Positions 1-9,689 of a stretch of DNA of 64,000 bases are shown in pieces (positions within the stretch are counted from its first letter, which is position 1; the number at the start of each line of letters is the position of its first letter). Under the pieces are notes generated by a model. The model was not told the origin of the DNA. It was given only the letters and a program-made list of their open reading frames with translations, and did no database searches. The DNA comes from Stenotrophomonas sp. SAU14A_NAIMI4_8 (GTDB taxonomy: Bacteria > Pseudomonadota > Gammaproteobacteria > Xanthomonadales > Xanthomonadaceae): NCBI RefSeq assembly GCF_003086695.1, contig NZ_CP025999.1:4230344-4294343 (forward strand). Direction: 5' to 3'. Position numbers and translations under genes: made by a program.

Positions 1-954
1 TTCCGCGCCGCCAGCGTGCATCGCGCGCATTTCGATCCGGCGCAGGTGCAGGTGTCTACCCTGCTGTCGGTGAAGACCGGCGGCTGCCCGGAAGACTGCG
101 CGTACTGCCCGCAGGCGCAGCGCTACAACACCGGCGTGAACGCGCAGAAGCTGATGGACACCGAGGCGGTGCTGGCCAAGGCACGCCAGGCCAGGGCGGC
201 CGGTGCATCGCGCTTCTGCATGGGCGCCGCATGGCGTTCGCCGAAGGAACGCGACATTCCGAAGGTGGCCGCGATGATTGCCGGGGTGAAGGCGCTCGGC
301 CTGGAAACCTGCGCCACCCTGGGCATGCTCAGCGCCGAACAGGCACGTGCCCTGAAAGCGGCCGGCCTGGACTACTACAACCACAATCTGGACACCGCGC
401 CGGATTACTACGATTCGATCATCCATACCCGCCAGTACCAGGACCGCCTGGATACCCTGGGCCACGTGCGCGATGCGGGACTGAAAACCTGCTGTGGCGG
501 CATCGTCGGCATGGGCGAAACGCGCGCGCAGCGCATCGGCTTGCTGTTGGCGCTGGCCACGTTGCCGGCCCACCCCGATTCGGTACCCATCAATCAGCTG
601 GTGCAGGTGCCCGGCACACCGCTGCATGGCAGCGCCGAACTGGACCCGTTCGAGTTCGTGCGCATGATTGCCGTGGCCCGCATCGTCATGCCGCGTTCGA
701 TGGTGCGGCTGTCGGCCGGCCGCGAAGCCATGAGCGATGAACTGCAGGCGCTGTGTTTCCTGGCCGGCGCCAACTCGATCTTCTACGGGGAAAAACTGCT
801 GACCACCGGCAACCCGGAAAGCGAACGCGACCTGGCCTTGTTCGCGCGCCTGGGCCTGCAGCCGATGCCGGTGCAGGTGGACGCCGCGGGCCATGACCAC
901 GGCGGCACCGTGCACGCCGATATCGCCGCCTGTGCCGCTGCCGGCGCCGCGTGA
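1..954 (+). CDS. bioB: Biotin synthase BioB (5' end cut by window edge)
   Basis: Radical-SAM enzyme that inserts sulfur into dethiobiotin, the last step of biotin synthesis, in the cytoplasm. The frame is open at base 1, so the N-terminus (about 30 residues in E. coli BioB) lies outside the window; the GTG at 16 falls inside the conserved VHRxHFDP block and is not a start. Visible are the radical-SAM cysteines in CPEDCAYC, then [23 protein letters not shown] and VRLSAGRE, which carry the [2Fe-2S] cysteine and arginine ligands in the family. It is the first visible gene of a biotin cluster with bioF, bioH, an SDR gene and bioC; bioA and bioD are not in the window. Confidence 0.97.
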   Translation, partial: FRAASVHRAHFDPAQVQVSTLLSVKTGGCPEDCAYCPQAQRYNTGVNAQKLMDTEAVLAKARQARAAGASRFCMGAAWRSPKERDIPKVAAMIAGVKALGLETCATLGMLSAEQARALKAAGLDYYNHNLDTAPDYYDSIIHTRQYQDRLDTLGHVRDAGLKTCCGGIVGMGETRAQRIGLLLALATLPAHPDSVPINQLVQVPGTPLHGSAELDPFEFVRMIAVARIVMPRSMVRLSAGREAMSDELQALCFLAGANSIFYGEKLLTTGNPESERDLALFARLGLQPMPVQVDAAGHDHGGTVHADIAACAAAGAA

Positions 955-1021
955 TGCGGGGCACAAGCGGCCGCCGCAGCAACGCGCTACCCTAGCCGCC
1001 CCGTCGTCGCCCGTAGCCACC

Positions 1022-2260
1022 ATGGCCCGCCCCGACCTGTCCGCCCGCCTTCAAGCCCAGCGCGCGTTGCGCGATGCCCAAGGCCGTCGCCGCCCCCGGC
1101 GCACGGTGTCGCGCCGCGATGGCGTGCGCCTGGAAATTGACGGGCGCTGGCTGACCGGCTTCTGCAGCAACGATTACCTGGGCCTGGCCCAGCAGTTCAG
1201 CGTGGTCAACGCGCTGCAGGACGCCGCCGCGCGCGAAGGCGCCGGTGCCGGTGCCTCGCACCTGGTCTGCGGCCACCACGCGCTGCACGACGCACTGGAA
1301 CGCGAAGTTGCCGACTGGCTGGGTTACCCGCGCGCCCTGCTGTTCGGCAGTGGCTTCGCCGCCAACCTGGCCGTGCAGCAGGCACTGCTGAGCGAAGAGA
1401 ACGATGTCTGCGTGCAGGACAAGTTGAACCACGCCAGCCTGCTCGATGCCACCCGGCTGGCCGGCGCACGCCTGCGCCGCTACCCGCACCTGGACCCGGA
1501 AGGCGCCATGCGCCAGCTCAAGCACGCACCCGATGGCGCGGCCATGCTGGCCACCGACGGTGTCTTCAGCATGGATGGCGATATCGCGCCGCTGCGTGCG
1601 CTGTCCCTGGTGGCGCGCCTGCAGCAGGCGCTGTTCTACGTGGACGATGCGCACGGCGTGGGCGTGCTGGGCGATGGTCGTGGTGCCGTGGCCAGCGCCG
1701 GGCTGGGCGTGGACGATGTGCCGCTGCAGCTGGTCACGTTGGGCAAGGCGCTGGGCGGTGCCGGCGCGCTGGTGCTGGGTCGCGACGACCTGATTGAACA
1801 CCTGGCCGAAACCGCGCGGCCCTACATCTACACCACGGCGCTGCCGCCGGCCCTGGCCGCCGCCGCGCTGGAAGCGGTGCGCCTGGCCCGCCGTGACCAC
1901 TGGCGGCGTGAGCGCCTGACCGATCTGATTGCCCTGTTCCGCGGCGAAGCACGCCGCCACGGGCTGGATGTAATGGCCTCGGAAACGCCGATCCAGCCGC
2001 TGCTGTGCGGCGACGACCACACCGCCGTGGCGATGTCGCAGGCGCTGGAACAAGCCGGCTGGCTGGTCGGTGCCATCCGCCCACCCACCGTGCCCGAAGG
2101 CAAGGCGCGGCTGCGCGTCACCCTGTCGGCGCTGCACACGCCCGAACAGGTGCGTGGTCTGGTGGACGCCATTGCCAGCGCGCGCGACCAGGTCGGCCGC
2201 GCCGCCCTCGCCCCCGATCCGCTGCCGCCGTCGTTGCCGTTCGACCGCGCCATCGCCTGA
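1022..2260 (+). CDS. bioF: 8-amino-7-oxononanoate synthase BioF
   Basis: PLP enzyme that condenses pimeloyl-ACP (or pimeloyl-CoA) with alanine to give 8-amino-7-oxononanoate. The 412-residue product is close to the family length. Visible are the glycine-rich NDYLGLAQ segment near the N-terminus, the cofactor region [15 protein letters not shown] and the PLP-binding lysine in [15 protein letters not shown]. The ATG at 1022 was chosen because homology begins there ([13 protein letters not shown]); the frame stays open upstream to 893, overlapping bioB, but that part reads as non-conserved sequence. It follows bioB by 67 bp and precedes bioH by 17 bp. Confidence 0.96.
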   Translation: MARPDLSARLQAQRALRDAQGRRRPRRTVSRRDGVRLEIDGRWLTGFCSNDYLGLAQQFSVVNALQDAAAREGAGAGASHLVCGHHALHDALEREVADWLGYPRALLFGSGFAANLAVQQALLSEENDVCVQDKLNHASLLDATRLAGARLRRYPHLDPEGAMRQLKHAPDGAAMLATDGVFSMDGDIAPLRALSLVARLQQALFYVDDAHGVGVLGDGRGAVASAGLGVDDVPLQLVTLGKALGGAGALVLGRDDLIEHLAETARPYIYTTALPPALAAAALEAVRLARRDHWRRERLTDLIALFRGEARRHGLDVMASETPIQPLLCGDDHTAVAMSQALEQAGWLVGAIRPPTVPEGKARLRVTLSALHTPEQVRGLVDAIASARDQVGRAALAPDPLPPSLPFDRAIA

Positions 2261-2277
2261 AACACGCAGGGCCCCGC

Positions 2278-3057
2278 ATGCATATCGATGTCACCGGCCG
2301 CGGGCCGGACCTGGTGCTGATCCATGGCTGGGCCCTGCAGGGCGGCGTGTTCGCGCCGCTGCTGGAACGCCTGGCCGACCACTTCACCCTGCACGTGGTG
2401 GACCTGCCCGGCCACGGCCACAGCCGCGAAGACACCACGCCGCTGCGCCTGCCCTACGTGGTGAACGCGATTGCCGCGGCTACCCCGCCGGCGGTGTGGT
2501 GCGGCTGGTCACTGGGCGGGCTGTTCGCCCTGCATGCCGCAGCGACGCTGCCCAAGGTGCGCGGGCTGGCAATGATCGCGGCCACTCCGCGTTTCGTCCG
2601 CGGCGACGACTGGCCGCATGCCGTGGAACCGGCGGTGTTCGAGCAGTTCGGGCGTGACCTGGCGACCGATTTCGCCGGCACCTTGGAACGCTTCCTGGCC
2701 TTGGACGTGATGGGCTCGGCGCACGCCCGCGAGGAACTGCGCACCCTGCGCCAGCGCCTGGTGGAACGTGGCGCGCCGACCGAGCGCGCCCTGCTGGAAG
2801 GCCTGCGCCTGCTGGAAAGCACCGACCTGCGCGGCGCCCTGCCGGCGCTGGGCAGACCCAGCCTGTGGATCGCCGGCCAGCGCGACCGTCTGGTGTCACC
2901 GGCTGCCATCCAGGCCGCCGCGGCACTCGCGCCGGGCGCGCAGGCACTGACCATCGCCCACGGCGGCCATGCGCCGTTCCTGGGCCACGCCGATCAGGTG
3001 GCCGCTGCCCTGCAACACTTCGTTGCCGGCCTGTCACCGGCCGATGGCGGACAATGA
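2278..3057 (+). CDS. bioH: Pimeloyl-ACP methyl ester carboxylesterase BioH
   Basis: Alpha/beta hydrolase that removes the methyl cap from pimeloyl-ACP methyl ester, ending the BioC-BioH route to the pimelate chain. 259 residues. The oxyanion motif LIHGWALQ, the nucleophile elbow GWSLGG (Ser in GxSxG), an Asp in the AGQRDRLV region and a His in the GGHAPFLG segment form the expected triad. Its place 17 bp after bioF and in the same cluster as bioC supports BioH over a generic hydrolase. Confidence 0.93.
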   Translation: MHIDVTGRGPDLVLIHGWALQGGVFAPLLERLADHFTLHVVDLPGHGHSREDTTPLRLPYVVNAIAAATPPAVWCGWSLGGLFALHAAATLPKVRGLAMIAATPRFVRGDDWPHAVEPAVFEQFGRDLATDFAGTLERFLALDVMGSAHAREELRTLRQRLVERGAPTERALLEGLRLLESTDLRGALPALGRPSLWIAGQRDRLVSPAAIQAAAALAPGAQALTIAHGGHAPFLGHADQVAAALQHFVAGLSPADGGQ

Positions 3058-3086
3058 GCGCCTTCCGAACGATGCAGGGCTGACGT

Positions 3087-3866
3087 ATGGATCTGGGTAT
3101 TTCCGGCCGCTGGGCACTGGTGTGTGGCGCAAGCAAGGGGCTGGGCCTGGGCTGCGCCCGTGCGCTGGTGGCCGAGGGCGTGAACGTGGTGATCGTGGCC
3201 CGTGGCGAAGCCGCCCTGCAGACCGCCGCCCACGAACTGCGCGCCCTGCCCGGTGCCGGCGAAGTGCGCGCGGTGGCTGCCGATGTGACCACCGACGCCG
3301 GCCGTGCCCAGGCGCTGGCCGCCTGCCCGCAGGTGGACATCCTGGTGACCAACGCCGGTGGCCCGCCGCCCGGCGATTTCCGCACGTTTGAACGCGACGA
3401 CTGGATCGCCGCGCTGGACGCCAACATGCTGGCGCCGATCGCGCTGATCCGCGCCACGGTGGACGCGATGATCGCGCGCGGCTTCGGCCGCATCGTCAAC
3501 ATCACATCTTCATCGGTGAAGGCGCCGATCGACACGCTGGCGTTGTCCAACGGCGCGCGCAGTGGCCTGACCGGCTTCGTCGCCGGCCTGGCCCGGCGCA
3601 CCGTCGGCCACAACGTCACCCTCAACAACCTGCTGCCCGGCCAGTTCGACACCGACCGCCTGCGCGCCAACTTCGCCCATGCAGCGGGCCAGGACGGCGA
3701 CGCCCAGGCCGTGGCCGAGCGCCGCCGCCAGCAGATCCCCGCCGGCCGCTTCGGCACGCCGGACGAATTCGGCGCGGCCTGCGCCTTCCTGTGCAGCGCA
3801 CAGGCCGGTTACCTCACCGGGCAGAACCTGCTGATCGACGGCGGCGCCTACCCCGGTACGTTCTAA
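3087..3866 (+). CDS. SDR-family oxidoreductase in the biotin cluster, altered active site
   Basis: Short-chain dehydrogenase/reductase fold, 259 residues: cofactor motif GASKGLG (residues 14-20), NAG at 89-91, serine cluster at 141-143 and the C-terminal GGAYPGTF end. The classical YxxxK pair is missing. At the expected place the sequence is SNGAR (residues 154-158), so Tyr is replaced by Ser and Lys by Arg. SDR proteins with this LSNxxR pattern are a known divergent clade near FabG-like reductases. It sits 29 bp after bioH and 12 bp before bioC, so it is probably co-transcribed with biotin genes; a role in biotin synthesis is not established. Substrate unknown. Confidence 0.85.
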   Translation: MDLGISGRWALVCGASKGLGLGCARALVAEGVNVVIVARGEAALQTAAHELRALPGAGEVRAVAADVTTDAGRAQALAACPQVDILVTNAGGPPPGDFRTFERDDWIAALDANMLAPIALIRATVDAMIARGFGRIVNITSSSVKAPIDTLALSNGARSGLTGFVAGLARRTVGHNVTLNNLLPGQFDTDRLRANFAHAAGQDGDAQAVAERRRQQIPAGRFGTPDEFGAACAFLCSAQAGYLTGQNLLIDGGAYPGTF

Positions 3867-3878
3867 GAGACTTCTGCA

Positions 3879-4763
3879 ATGCCGTCCCACTTCGATGCCC
3901 GCCACGTCCGCCGCGCCTTCGGCCGCGCCGCCAGCAGTTACGACGCCGCCGCTGCCCTGCAGCGCGAAGTGCAGTCGCGGCTGATCGAATCGCTGGATTA
4001 CCTGGAAGCACGCACGCCGGCGGTGGTGCTGGACATTGGTTCGGGCACCGGCCACGCCAGCGCGCTGATGAAGAAGCGCTGGCCGAAGGCGCAGGTGATC
4101 GCGCTGGACGTGGCCCTGCCGATGCTGGGCCAGGCCAAGCGCCAGGCCGGCTGGTGGAAGCCGTTCCAGCGCCTGTGCGGTGATGCCGCCGCGCTGCCGC
4201 TGGCCGACAACAGCGTCGATGTGATCTTCAGCAACCTGTGCCTGCAGTGGCTGGACGACCTGCCGGCGGTGTTTGCCGGTTTCCGCCGCGTGCTCAAGCC
4301 CGGCGGCCTGCTGCTGTGTTCCACCTTCGGCCCGGAAACGCTGATCGAGCTCAACGAAGCGTTCGCCGCCGCCGATGACCGTCCGCACGTGAGTCGCTTC
4401 GCGCAGATCGCCCAGTTCGGCGATGCACTGATGATGGCCGGCTTCCGCGACCCGGTGCTGGACCGCGATCTGTTCACCCTGACCTACGACGACCTGCCCG
4501 CGCTGATGCGCGAGCTGCGCGCGATGGGCGCCACCAACGCCCGCGTGGACCGTCGCCATACCCTGACCGGGCGCGGCCGCTTCGCCGCCGCTGCGGCGGC
4601 CTACGAACCCCTGCGCCGCGACGATGGCAAGCTGCCCAGCAGCTGGGAAGTGATCTACGCCCACGCCTGGGCACCGGACCCCGGCGCACCGATCCGCGAA
4701 GGTGGCCACGACATCGCATCGGTACCGGTGTCGGCCATCCCGATCCGCCGCAAGCAGCCCTGA
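3879..4763 (+). CDS. bioC: Malonyl-ACP O-methyltransferase BioC
   Basis: SAM-dependent methyltransferase that methylates malonyl-ACP so that the fatty acid synthase can build the pimelate chain. 294 residues, slightly longer than E. coli BioC. Visible are the family N-terminus (VRRAFGRAASSYDAAAALQ), the SAM-binding loop LDIGSGTGHAS, LALDV-like acidic motif and the FSNLCLQWLDD and LKPGGLLLCSTFGP segments. Last gene of the cluster; the downstream gap holds two copies of a palindromic repeat. Confidence 0.95.
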   Translation: MPSHFDARHVRRAFGRAASSYDAAAALQREVQSRLIESLDYLEARTPAVVLDIGSGTGHASALMKKRWPKAQVIALDVALPMLGQAKRQAGWWKPFQRLCGDAAALPLADNSVDVIFSNLCLQWLDDLPAVFAGFRRVLKPGGLLLCSTFGPETLIELNEAFAAADDRPHVSRFAQIAQFGDALMMAGFRDPVLDRDLFTLTYDDLPALMRELRAMGATNARVDRRHTLTGRGRFAAAAAAYEPLRRDDGKLPSSWEVIYAHAWAPDPGAPIREGGHDIASVPVSAIPIRRKQP

Positions 4764-4780
4764 TGCCCGCCCGCGGTCTG

Positions 4781-4995
4781 CTCTGGTAGGTGCCAACCTT
4801 GGTTGGCACAATCGATCACATCGCGACGCGACCAACATCGTGCCGACCAAGGTCGGCACCTACCAAATGCAGATATCGGCCGGCGCGCGCCGCGGCAACC
4901 TGCAGCCCGCTCTGGTAGGTGCCAACCTTGGTTGGCACAACCGATCACATCGCGACGCGGCCAACATCGTGCCGACCAAGGTCGGCACCTACCAG
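4781..4995. repeat. Two direct copies of an 86-bp inverted REP dimer
   Basis: Each copy (4781-4866 and 4910-4995) starts with the GTAGGTGCCAACCTTGGTTG palindrome and ends with its inverted partner (GTGCCGACCAAGGTCGGCAC then CTACCA). The two copies are nearly identical, including the roughly 30-bp spacer inside each, so the whole dimer was duplicated rather than inserted twice. GTAG-headed palindromes like these match the SMAG-type REPs of Stenotrophomonas. They lie between convergent genes and may act as bidirectional transcription ends (inference). Confidence 0.9.
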
Positions 4996-5012
4996 AAGCG
5001 GGCGGCAACCGC

Positions 5013-5645
5013 TCAGGTGTTGCCCGGCGAACTCAACGGCGGGCGCACCAGGTCGCGGTGGAAGAAGTAGATCTCCTGCAGCAGGAAGCGCCAGCTGGTA
5101 TGGAAGCTGCGGAAGCGCGTACTGGGCGTGGACGAGGCCAGCGCTTCGATCCCCATCGCCTGGCTCAGGCGCAGCGCGCGGGCCATGTGCAGCGGGTCGC
5201 TGACAATGATGACCCGCTGCAGGTGCCGCTGCTCCATCAGGCGCTTGGCTTCCACCAGGTTCTGCACGGTATTGCGCGAGGCGGTCTCAATCAGGATCGC
5301 GTCGTCGGGCACGCCATGCTTCAGTGCGTAACGGCGCGCCACCTGTGATTCGGAAAAGCGCGCGCCGCTGCCACCATAGCCACCGGTGAAGATCAGCAAC
5401 GGCGCGTAGCCGGCCTGGTACAGATCCAGGCCATGGCGGATGCGCTCTTCGAACACCGGCGACGGCTTGGCGTCGTACGCCGCAGCACCCAGCACGATGA
5501 TCGCGTCGGCCTTGGCCGCCTGGTCGCGCTCGCCCACCCAGACGATCCACGCCGTCACCCCCAGCAACCACACCACCACCAGTACGAACAGCCGCCACAG
5601 CCAGCCCAGCAGGCCGGTGCGGGCACGGTGCCGGCCGCGGCTCAC
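5013..5645 (-). CDS. YdcF/DUF218 family membrane-anchored protein
   Basis: DUF218 (YdcF-like) protein of 210 residues: an N-terminal membrane segment (residues about 10-32) followed by a Rossmann-like domain with ADAIIVLGAAAYD, FTGGYGG, the ETASRNTVQNLVEAK segment and VSDPLHMARA, the usual conserved blocks. In E. coli YdcF binds SAM; ElyC and SanA relatives affect envelope integrity; the function here is unknown. The GTG start at 5645 overlaps the stop codon of the upstream dehydratase gene (GTGA), which implies translational coupling. The frame stays open further upstream, but that part lies inside the dehydratase gene. Confidence 0.85.
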   Translation of the reverse strand: MSRGRHRARTGLLGWLWRLFVLVVVWLLGVTAWIVWVGERDQAAKADAIIVLGAAAYDAKPSPVFEERIRHGLDLYQAGYAPLLIFTGGYGGSGARFSESQVARRYALKHGVPDDAILIETASRNTVQNLVEAKRLMEQRHLQRVIIVSDPLHMARALRLSQAMGIEALASSTPSTRFRSFHTSWRFLLQEIYFFHRDLVRPPLSSPGNT

Positions 5646-6604
5646 GCCGCCTCCCAGCGCAGTGCCGGCAGGTCCACGTTGCCACCGGACAGCACCAGGC
5701 CCACGCGCAGGCCGGCAAACCGCTGCGGCTGCGCCAGTACCGCGGCCAGCACCGTGGCCGAAGACGGTTCGACCACCTGCTTCAGCACCTCCCACAGCAG
5801 GCGCATGGCGGCCAGCGTGGCGGCATCATCGACCACGATCACCTCGGCGCCGGCGGCCTGCAGCAGGGCGAAGTTGGGCACCCCGACCAGGGTGCGCAGG
5901 CCGTCGCAGAACGTGTCCGGGGTGAACGGGCCCTGGCGGGTACCGGCGGCCAGCGAGCGCGCGGTGTCGTCGGCCCCGGCCGGTTCGGCCAGCACCAGGC
6001 GGGTGTGCGGGCTGGCGTGCTGCAGGGCTAGCGCGGTGCCGCAGGCCAGGCCACCGCCGCCGACCGGCACCACCAGCACATCGAACGGGCCATCGCTGTG
6101 CAGCAGTTCCAGCGCCGCGGTGCCCTGCCCGGCCATCACGGCTGGGTCGGCATACGGGTGCACCAAGGTCGCGCCGCTATCGGCCTGCACCTGCGCGCAG
6201 GTGGCCTCGCGGTCGGCAATGGTGGGCGGGCAACGCCACAGCGTGGCACCGTGGCGGGCGATGTTGGCCAGTTTGGCTGCCACCGCGCCCTCGGGCACCA
6301 CCACGTGGCAGGGAATGCCGCGGGTGCGCGCCGCCAGCGCCAGTGCGGCACCGTGGTTGCCCGACGAATGGGTCACCACGCCCGCCGCCGCCCGATCTTC
6401 CGGCAGCGACCACACCGCATTGCATGCCCCACGGAACTTGAAGGCACCGCCGCGCTGCAGGTGCTCGGCCTTGAACGCCAACGACGCTCCGGCCAGCGCA
6501 TCCAGCGCGTGCGAACGCAGCACCGGGGTCACATGGGCATGCGGCGCGATGCGCGCTGCGGCGGCCAGTACATCGGCGGGGGTAGGCAACAGTGAATCGC
6601 TCAT
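5642..6604 (-). CDS. PLP-dependent threonine/serine dehydratase-like protein
   Basis: Fold-type II PLP enzyme of 320 residues, related to threonine/serine dehydratase and serine racemase. Visible are the Schiff-base lysine in GGAFKFRGA, the substrate loop SSGNHG, the phosphate-binding glycine loop VGGGG and the C-terminal SGGNVDL. There is no C-terminal ACT regulatory domain, so it is the short catabolic or racemase type rather than biosynthetic IlvA. It overlaps the downstream ydcF-like gene by 4 bp. Which amino acid it uses cannot be told from sequence. Confidence 0.88.
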   Translation of the reverse strand: MSDSLLPTPADVLAAAARIAPHAHVTPVLRSHALDALAGASLAFKAEHLQRGGAFKFRGACNAVWSLPEDRAAAGVVTHSSGNHGAALALAARTRGIPCHVVVPEGAVAAKLANIARHGATLWRCPPTIADREATCAQVQADSGATLVHPYADPAVMAGQGTAALELLHSDGPFDVLVVPVGGGGLACGTALALQHASPHTRLVLAEPAGADDTARSLAAGTRQGPFTPDTFCDGLRTLVGVPNFALLQAAGAEVIVVDDAATLAAMRLLWEVLKQVVEPSSATVLAAVLAQPQRFAGLRVGLVLSGGNVDLPALRWEAA

Positions 6605-6762
6605 GACGCAAGGTTAACGTAAGCCCCCGCGCTGGCGGCGATGCCGGCTGCCGTGCCAGCATGCTGCCCTTCACCGCCATTCATTCTGGCCGGCGGGATT
6701 AAGGGGCGATTCAACGCGCGCGCCCGAAGCTGGCACTACACCCGTCCTTGGGGGGACTCCAC

Positions 6763-7260
6763 ATGAAACTGCGCCTGTTGCTTGCCGGTGGCCTGATGTT
6801 GGCCCTGACCGGCTGCGCTACCTACGATTACGTTGGCGGTGGCCGCGGTGGCGGCTACTACCACGGTGCGCCCTCGACGGAGTACCGCTACCCCTACGGC
6901 TATCCCTACGATTCGGGCTACCCGTACTACGGCGGCTATGGCGGCTATGGCTATTACGGCTATGGCAACCCGTACTACTCGCGGCCGATCTACCGCCCGC
7001 CGCACAACCATCGCCCGCCGCCGCGCCCGGGCAATGGCGGTGAGAACCCTCTGCCGCGGCCGCCCCGCCAGAACAACGGCGGCTCGCCCTGGCGCAACCT
7101 GGATTCGATGCAGCGCCCGCCGCAGGCAGTCCAGCGTCCGGCACCAGCAGCCCGCCCGGCGCGTCCGGCCGGTCCGCCGCCGCGTCCGGCCGCACCCAGG
7201 ATGAACGGTTCCCCATGGCGCAATCTCGATCGTGGGACGCAGCGCACAGTTGAGCCCTGA
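6763..7260 (+). CDS. Tyr/Gly-rich then Pro-rich lipoprotein
   Basis: 165 residues with a lipoprotein signal (lipobox LTGC, Cys near residue 20). The mature part begins with a Gly/Tyr-rich stretch (repeats of YPYG, GGYG and YYGYG, residues about 25-80), followed by a Pro/Arg-rich tail in which the motif GSPWRNLDS/GSPWRNLDR occurs twice. No known domain; probably an outer-membrane lipoprotein of low complexity. The ATG at 6763 follows a purine-rich GGGGGGACT. A strong terminator lies downstream at 7437-7467. Confidence 0.75.
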   Translation: MKLRLLLAGGLMLALTGCATYDYVGGGRGGGYYHGAPSTEYRYPYGYPYDSGYPYYGGYGGYGYYGYGNPYYSRPIYRPPHNHRPPPRPGNGGENPLPRPPRQNNGGSPWRNLDSMQRPPQAVQRPAPAARPARPAGPPPRPAAPRMNGSPWRNLDRGTQRTVEP

Positions 7261-7364
7261 ACCATCTTGCATTTCCCCCGGTTCAAGCCTCACTCTACGC
7301 AGGTGGTGACGGCCCGCGTCACAATGTGACAAAAACGTTAGGGCCGTGACCAATACGCTCTACG

Positions 7365-7467
7365 TCGATATCCGACAGGAACATCTGGATCCCCCCTGTT
7401 CCGGCCCTGTCGGATGTCGGCACCTCTGCAAGACAAACGGCCCCGCACTGCGGGGCCGTTCGTTTTT
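7365..7467 (+). ncRNA. Candidate small RNA: long hairpin plus Rho-independent terminator
   Basis: Between the lipoprotein gene and mnmG the plus strand can form a long hairpin: 7370-7383 (ATCCGACAGGAACA) pairs with 7397-7415, with GGCCC bulged out and a C-rich loop. It is followed 21 bp later by a perfect terminator. No reading frame fits this stretch. The 5' end and promoter are not visible with confidence, so it could also be the structured 3' UTR of the lipoprotein mRNA (which ends about 105 bp upstream). Confidence 0.3.
7437..7467 (+). terminator. Rho-independent terminator
   Basis: Perfect 10-bp stem ACGGCCCCGC / GCGGGGCCGT with a 3-base loop, followed by TCGTTTTT. It would end transcription from the lipoprotein gene or from the candidate small RNA. 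Confidence 0.85.
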
Positions 7468-7477
7468 GATGCTGCCG

Positions 7478-7500
7478 GTAGATCCACGCCATGCGTGGAT
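7478..7500. repeat. SMAG-type palindrome (ATCCACGCCATGCGTGGAT family)
   Basis: GTAG followed by the palindrome ATCCACGCCATGCGTGGAT. The same sequence recurs at 28202 and 31761, and in a variant form at 58125. Confidence 0.85.
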
Positions 7501-7517
7501 AGCGCCACCCTTGGCCG

Positions 7518-7556
7518 AAAAAAAACGGGGCCGGCAGTCCCCCGACCACCGGCCCC
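7518..7556 (-). terminator. Rho-independent terminator on the minus strand
   Basis: Read on the minus strand: GGGGCCGG (7556-7549) and CCGGCCCC (7534-7527) form an 8-bp stem, then G and eight T residues (7525-7518). It is a textbook terminator but no minus-strand gene ends here; mnmG begins 230 bp away on the other strand. Confidence 0.75.
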
Positions 7557-7784
7557 CTGCTTCCCCATCGTGCGCCTGTACCGGCCCCTGTTCCAATCCG
7601 GTCACCAACGCCATGAGCGCCAGCCACGATGGGTGCTATCGGGTTATCTGCAACTTTCCTGCCAACTTTAGGGTTGATTTCACCCAAGCGTGCGGGCGCC
7701 CCCCGTCGCCCCCCGCCGAATGGCGCTAAAATCGCCACCCTGGCCGCCTTCGGCGCGCCCGCCCCCTTTGCTGACCTGCCCCCT

Positions 7785-9674
7785 ATGAACCCGTCCTTCC
7801 ATCGTTACGATGTCATCGTCATTGGCGGCGGCCACGCCGGCACCGAGGCCGCGCTGGCCGCGGCCCGTACCGGCGTGCGCACCCTGCTGCTGACCCACAA
7901 CATCGAAACGGTGGGCGCGATGAGCTGCAACCCGGCCATCGGCGGCATCGGCAAGGGCCACCTGGTGAAGGAGATCGACGCCCTGGGCGGGGCCATGGCC
8001 CATGCCGCCGACCGTGCCGGCATCCAGTGGCGCACCCTGAACGCCTCCAAGGGCCCGGCCGTGCGCGCCACCCGCTGCCAGGCCGACCGCAACCTGTACC
8101 GCATGGCGATCCGCGCCATCGTGGAAGGCCAGGCGAACCTGACCGTGTTCCAGGCCGCCGTGGATGACCTGGTCATCGAAGGCGATGTCGTGCGCGGGGT
8201 GATCACCCAGACCGGCCTGCGTTTCGACGCCGAGGCCGTGGTGCTCACCGCCGGCACCTTCCTGGCCGGCAAGATCCACGTGGGCCCCACCCAGTACGCC
8301 GCCGGCCGCATGGGCGACCCGCCGGCCACCACGCTGGCCGCGCGCCTGCGCGAACGCCCGTTCCAGGTGGACCGCCTGAAGACCGGCACGCCGCCGCGCA
8401 TCGATGGCCGTTCGCTCGATTACAGCGTGATGGACGAACAGCCCGGCGACACGCCGCGGCCGGTCATGTCCTTCCTCGGTTCGGTGGATGAGCACCCGCA
8501 GCAGGTCAGCTGCTGGATCACCCACACCACCGAGCAGACCCACCAGATCATCCGCGACGCGCTGCACCGCTCGCCGCTGTACAGCGGACAGATCGAAGGC
8601 ATCGGCCCGCGCTACTGCCCGTCCATCGAAGACAAGGTGGTGCGCTTCGCCGAAAAGGCCAGCCACCAGATCTTCGTGGAACCCGAAGGGCTGGGCATCG
8701 TCGAGATCTACCCCAACGGCATTTCCACCTCGCTGCCGTTCGACGTGCAGCTGGAGATGGTGCGCAGCATCGTCGGCTTCCAGAACGCGCACATCACCCG
8801 CCCCGGCTACGCCATCGAATACGACTTCTTCGACCCGCGCGGCTTGAAGGCCTCGCTGGAAACCAAGCTGGTGAACGGCCTGTTCTTCGCCGGCCAGATC
8901 AACGGCACCACCGGGTATGAAGAAGCTGCCGCGCAGGGTCTGCTGGCCGGCCTGAACGCCGCGCGCCAGGTGCGCGGGCTGGATGGCTGGTGCCCGCGCC
9001 GCGACGAGGCCTACCTGGGCGTGCTGGTGGATGACCTGATCACCCATGGCACCAACGAGCCGTACCGCATGTTCACCAGTCGCGCCGAATACCGCCTGCA
9101 GCTGCGCGAAGACAACGCCGACCAGCGGCTTACCCCGGTCGGCCGCGAGATGGGCCTGGTCGACGACCGCCGCTGGAGCGCGTTTGAAACCAAGCAGGCC
9201 GCCGTCAGCGCCGAGCGCGCGCGACTGGGCGCGCTGTGGGCCACCCCGGCCAACGCGCTGGGCCGCGAGGTGCAGGAAACGCTGGGCGTGGCCGTCAGCC
9301 GCGAAACCAACGTGCTGGACCTGATCAAGCGCCCGGAGCTGGATTACGCGCAGTTGATGCAGGTGCCGTCGCTGGGCCCGGCCGTGGCCGATGGCAAGGT
9401 GGCCGAACAGGTCGAGATCGGCGTGAAGTACGCCGGCTACCTGGACCGGCAGCGCGAGGAGATCGAGCGCCAGCAGCGGCATGAAGCCACGCCGATCGCC
9501 CAGGATTTCGACTATGCGATCGTGCGCGGCCTGTCGGCCGAAGCGCTGCAGAAGCTGGAACGGGTGCGCCCGCAGACCATCGGCCAGGCCCAGCGTATTC
9601 CGGGCATGACCCCGGCAGCGATCTCGCTGCTGCTGGTGCACCTGGAACGCGCCCGCCGCGGCCGCGTGGCGTAA
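7785..9674 (+). CDS. mnmG: tRNA uridine-5-carboxymethylaminomethyl modification enzyme MnmG (GidA)
   Basis: FAD-dependent partner of MnmE that installs the cmnm5 group on U34 of several tRNAs. 629 residues, the normal length. Visible are the N-terminal dinucleotide motif [11 protein letters not shown], the conserved [20 protein letters not shown] region, KTGTPPR, the FAD site near [20 protein letters not shown], and the C-terminal helical domain ending [17 protein letters not shown]. The ATG at 7785 gives the conserved [16 protein letters not shown] start; the frame is open further upstream but not conserved. The usual partner gene rsmG is not next to it. Confidence 0.97.
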   Translation: MNPSFHRYDVIVIGGGHAGTEAALAAARTGVRTLLLTHNIETVGAMSCNPAIGGIGKGHLVKEIDALGGAMAHAADRAGIQWRTLNASKGPAVRATRCQADRNLYRMAIRAIVEGQANLTVFQAAVDDLVIEGDVVRGVITQTGLRFDAEAVVLTAGTFLAGKIHVGPTQYAAGRMGDPPATTLAARLRERPFQVDRLKTGTPPRIDGRSLDYSVMDEQPGDTPRPVMSFLGSVDEHPQQVSCWITHTTEQTHQIIRDALHRSPLYSGQIEGIGPRYCPSIEDKVVRFAEKASHQIFVEPEGLGIVEIYPNGISTSLPFDVQLEMVRSIVGFQNAHITRPGYAIEYDFFDPRGLKASLETKLVNGLFFAGQINGTTGYEEAAAQGLLAGLNAARQVRGLDGWCPRRDEAYLGVLVDDLITHGTNEPYRMFTSRAEYRLQLREDNADQRLTPVGREMGLVDDRRWSAFETKQAAVSAERARLGALWATPANALGREVQETLGVAVSRETNVLDLIKRPELDYAQLMQVPSLGPAVADGKVAEQVEIGVKYAGYLDRQREEIERQQRHEATPIAQDFDYAIVRGLSAEALQKLERVRPQTIGQAQRIPGMTPAAISLLLVHLERARRGRVA

Positions 9675-9689
9675 CCCCCCCTGCCTGCG

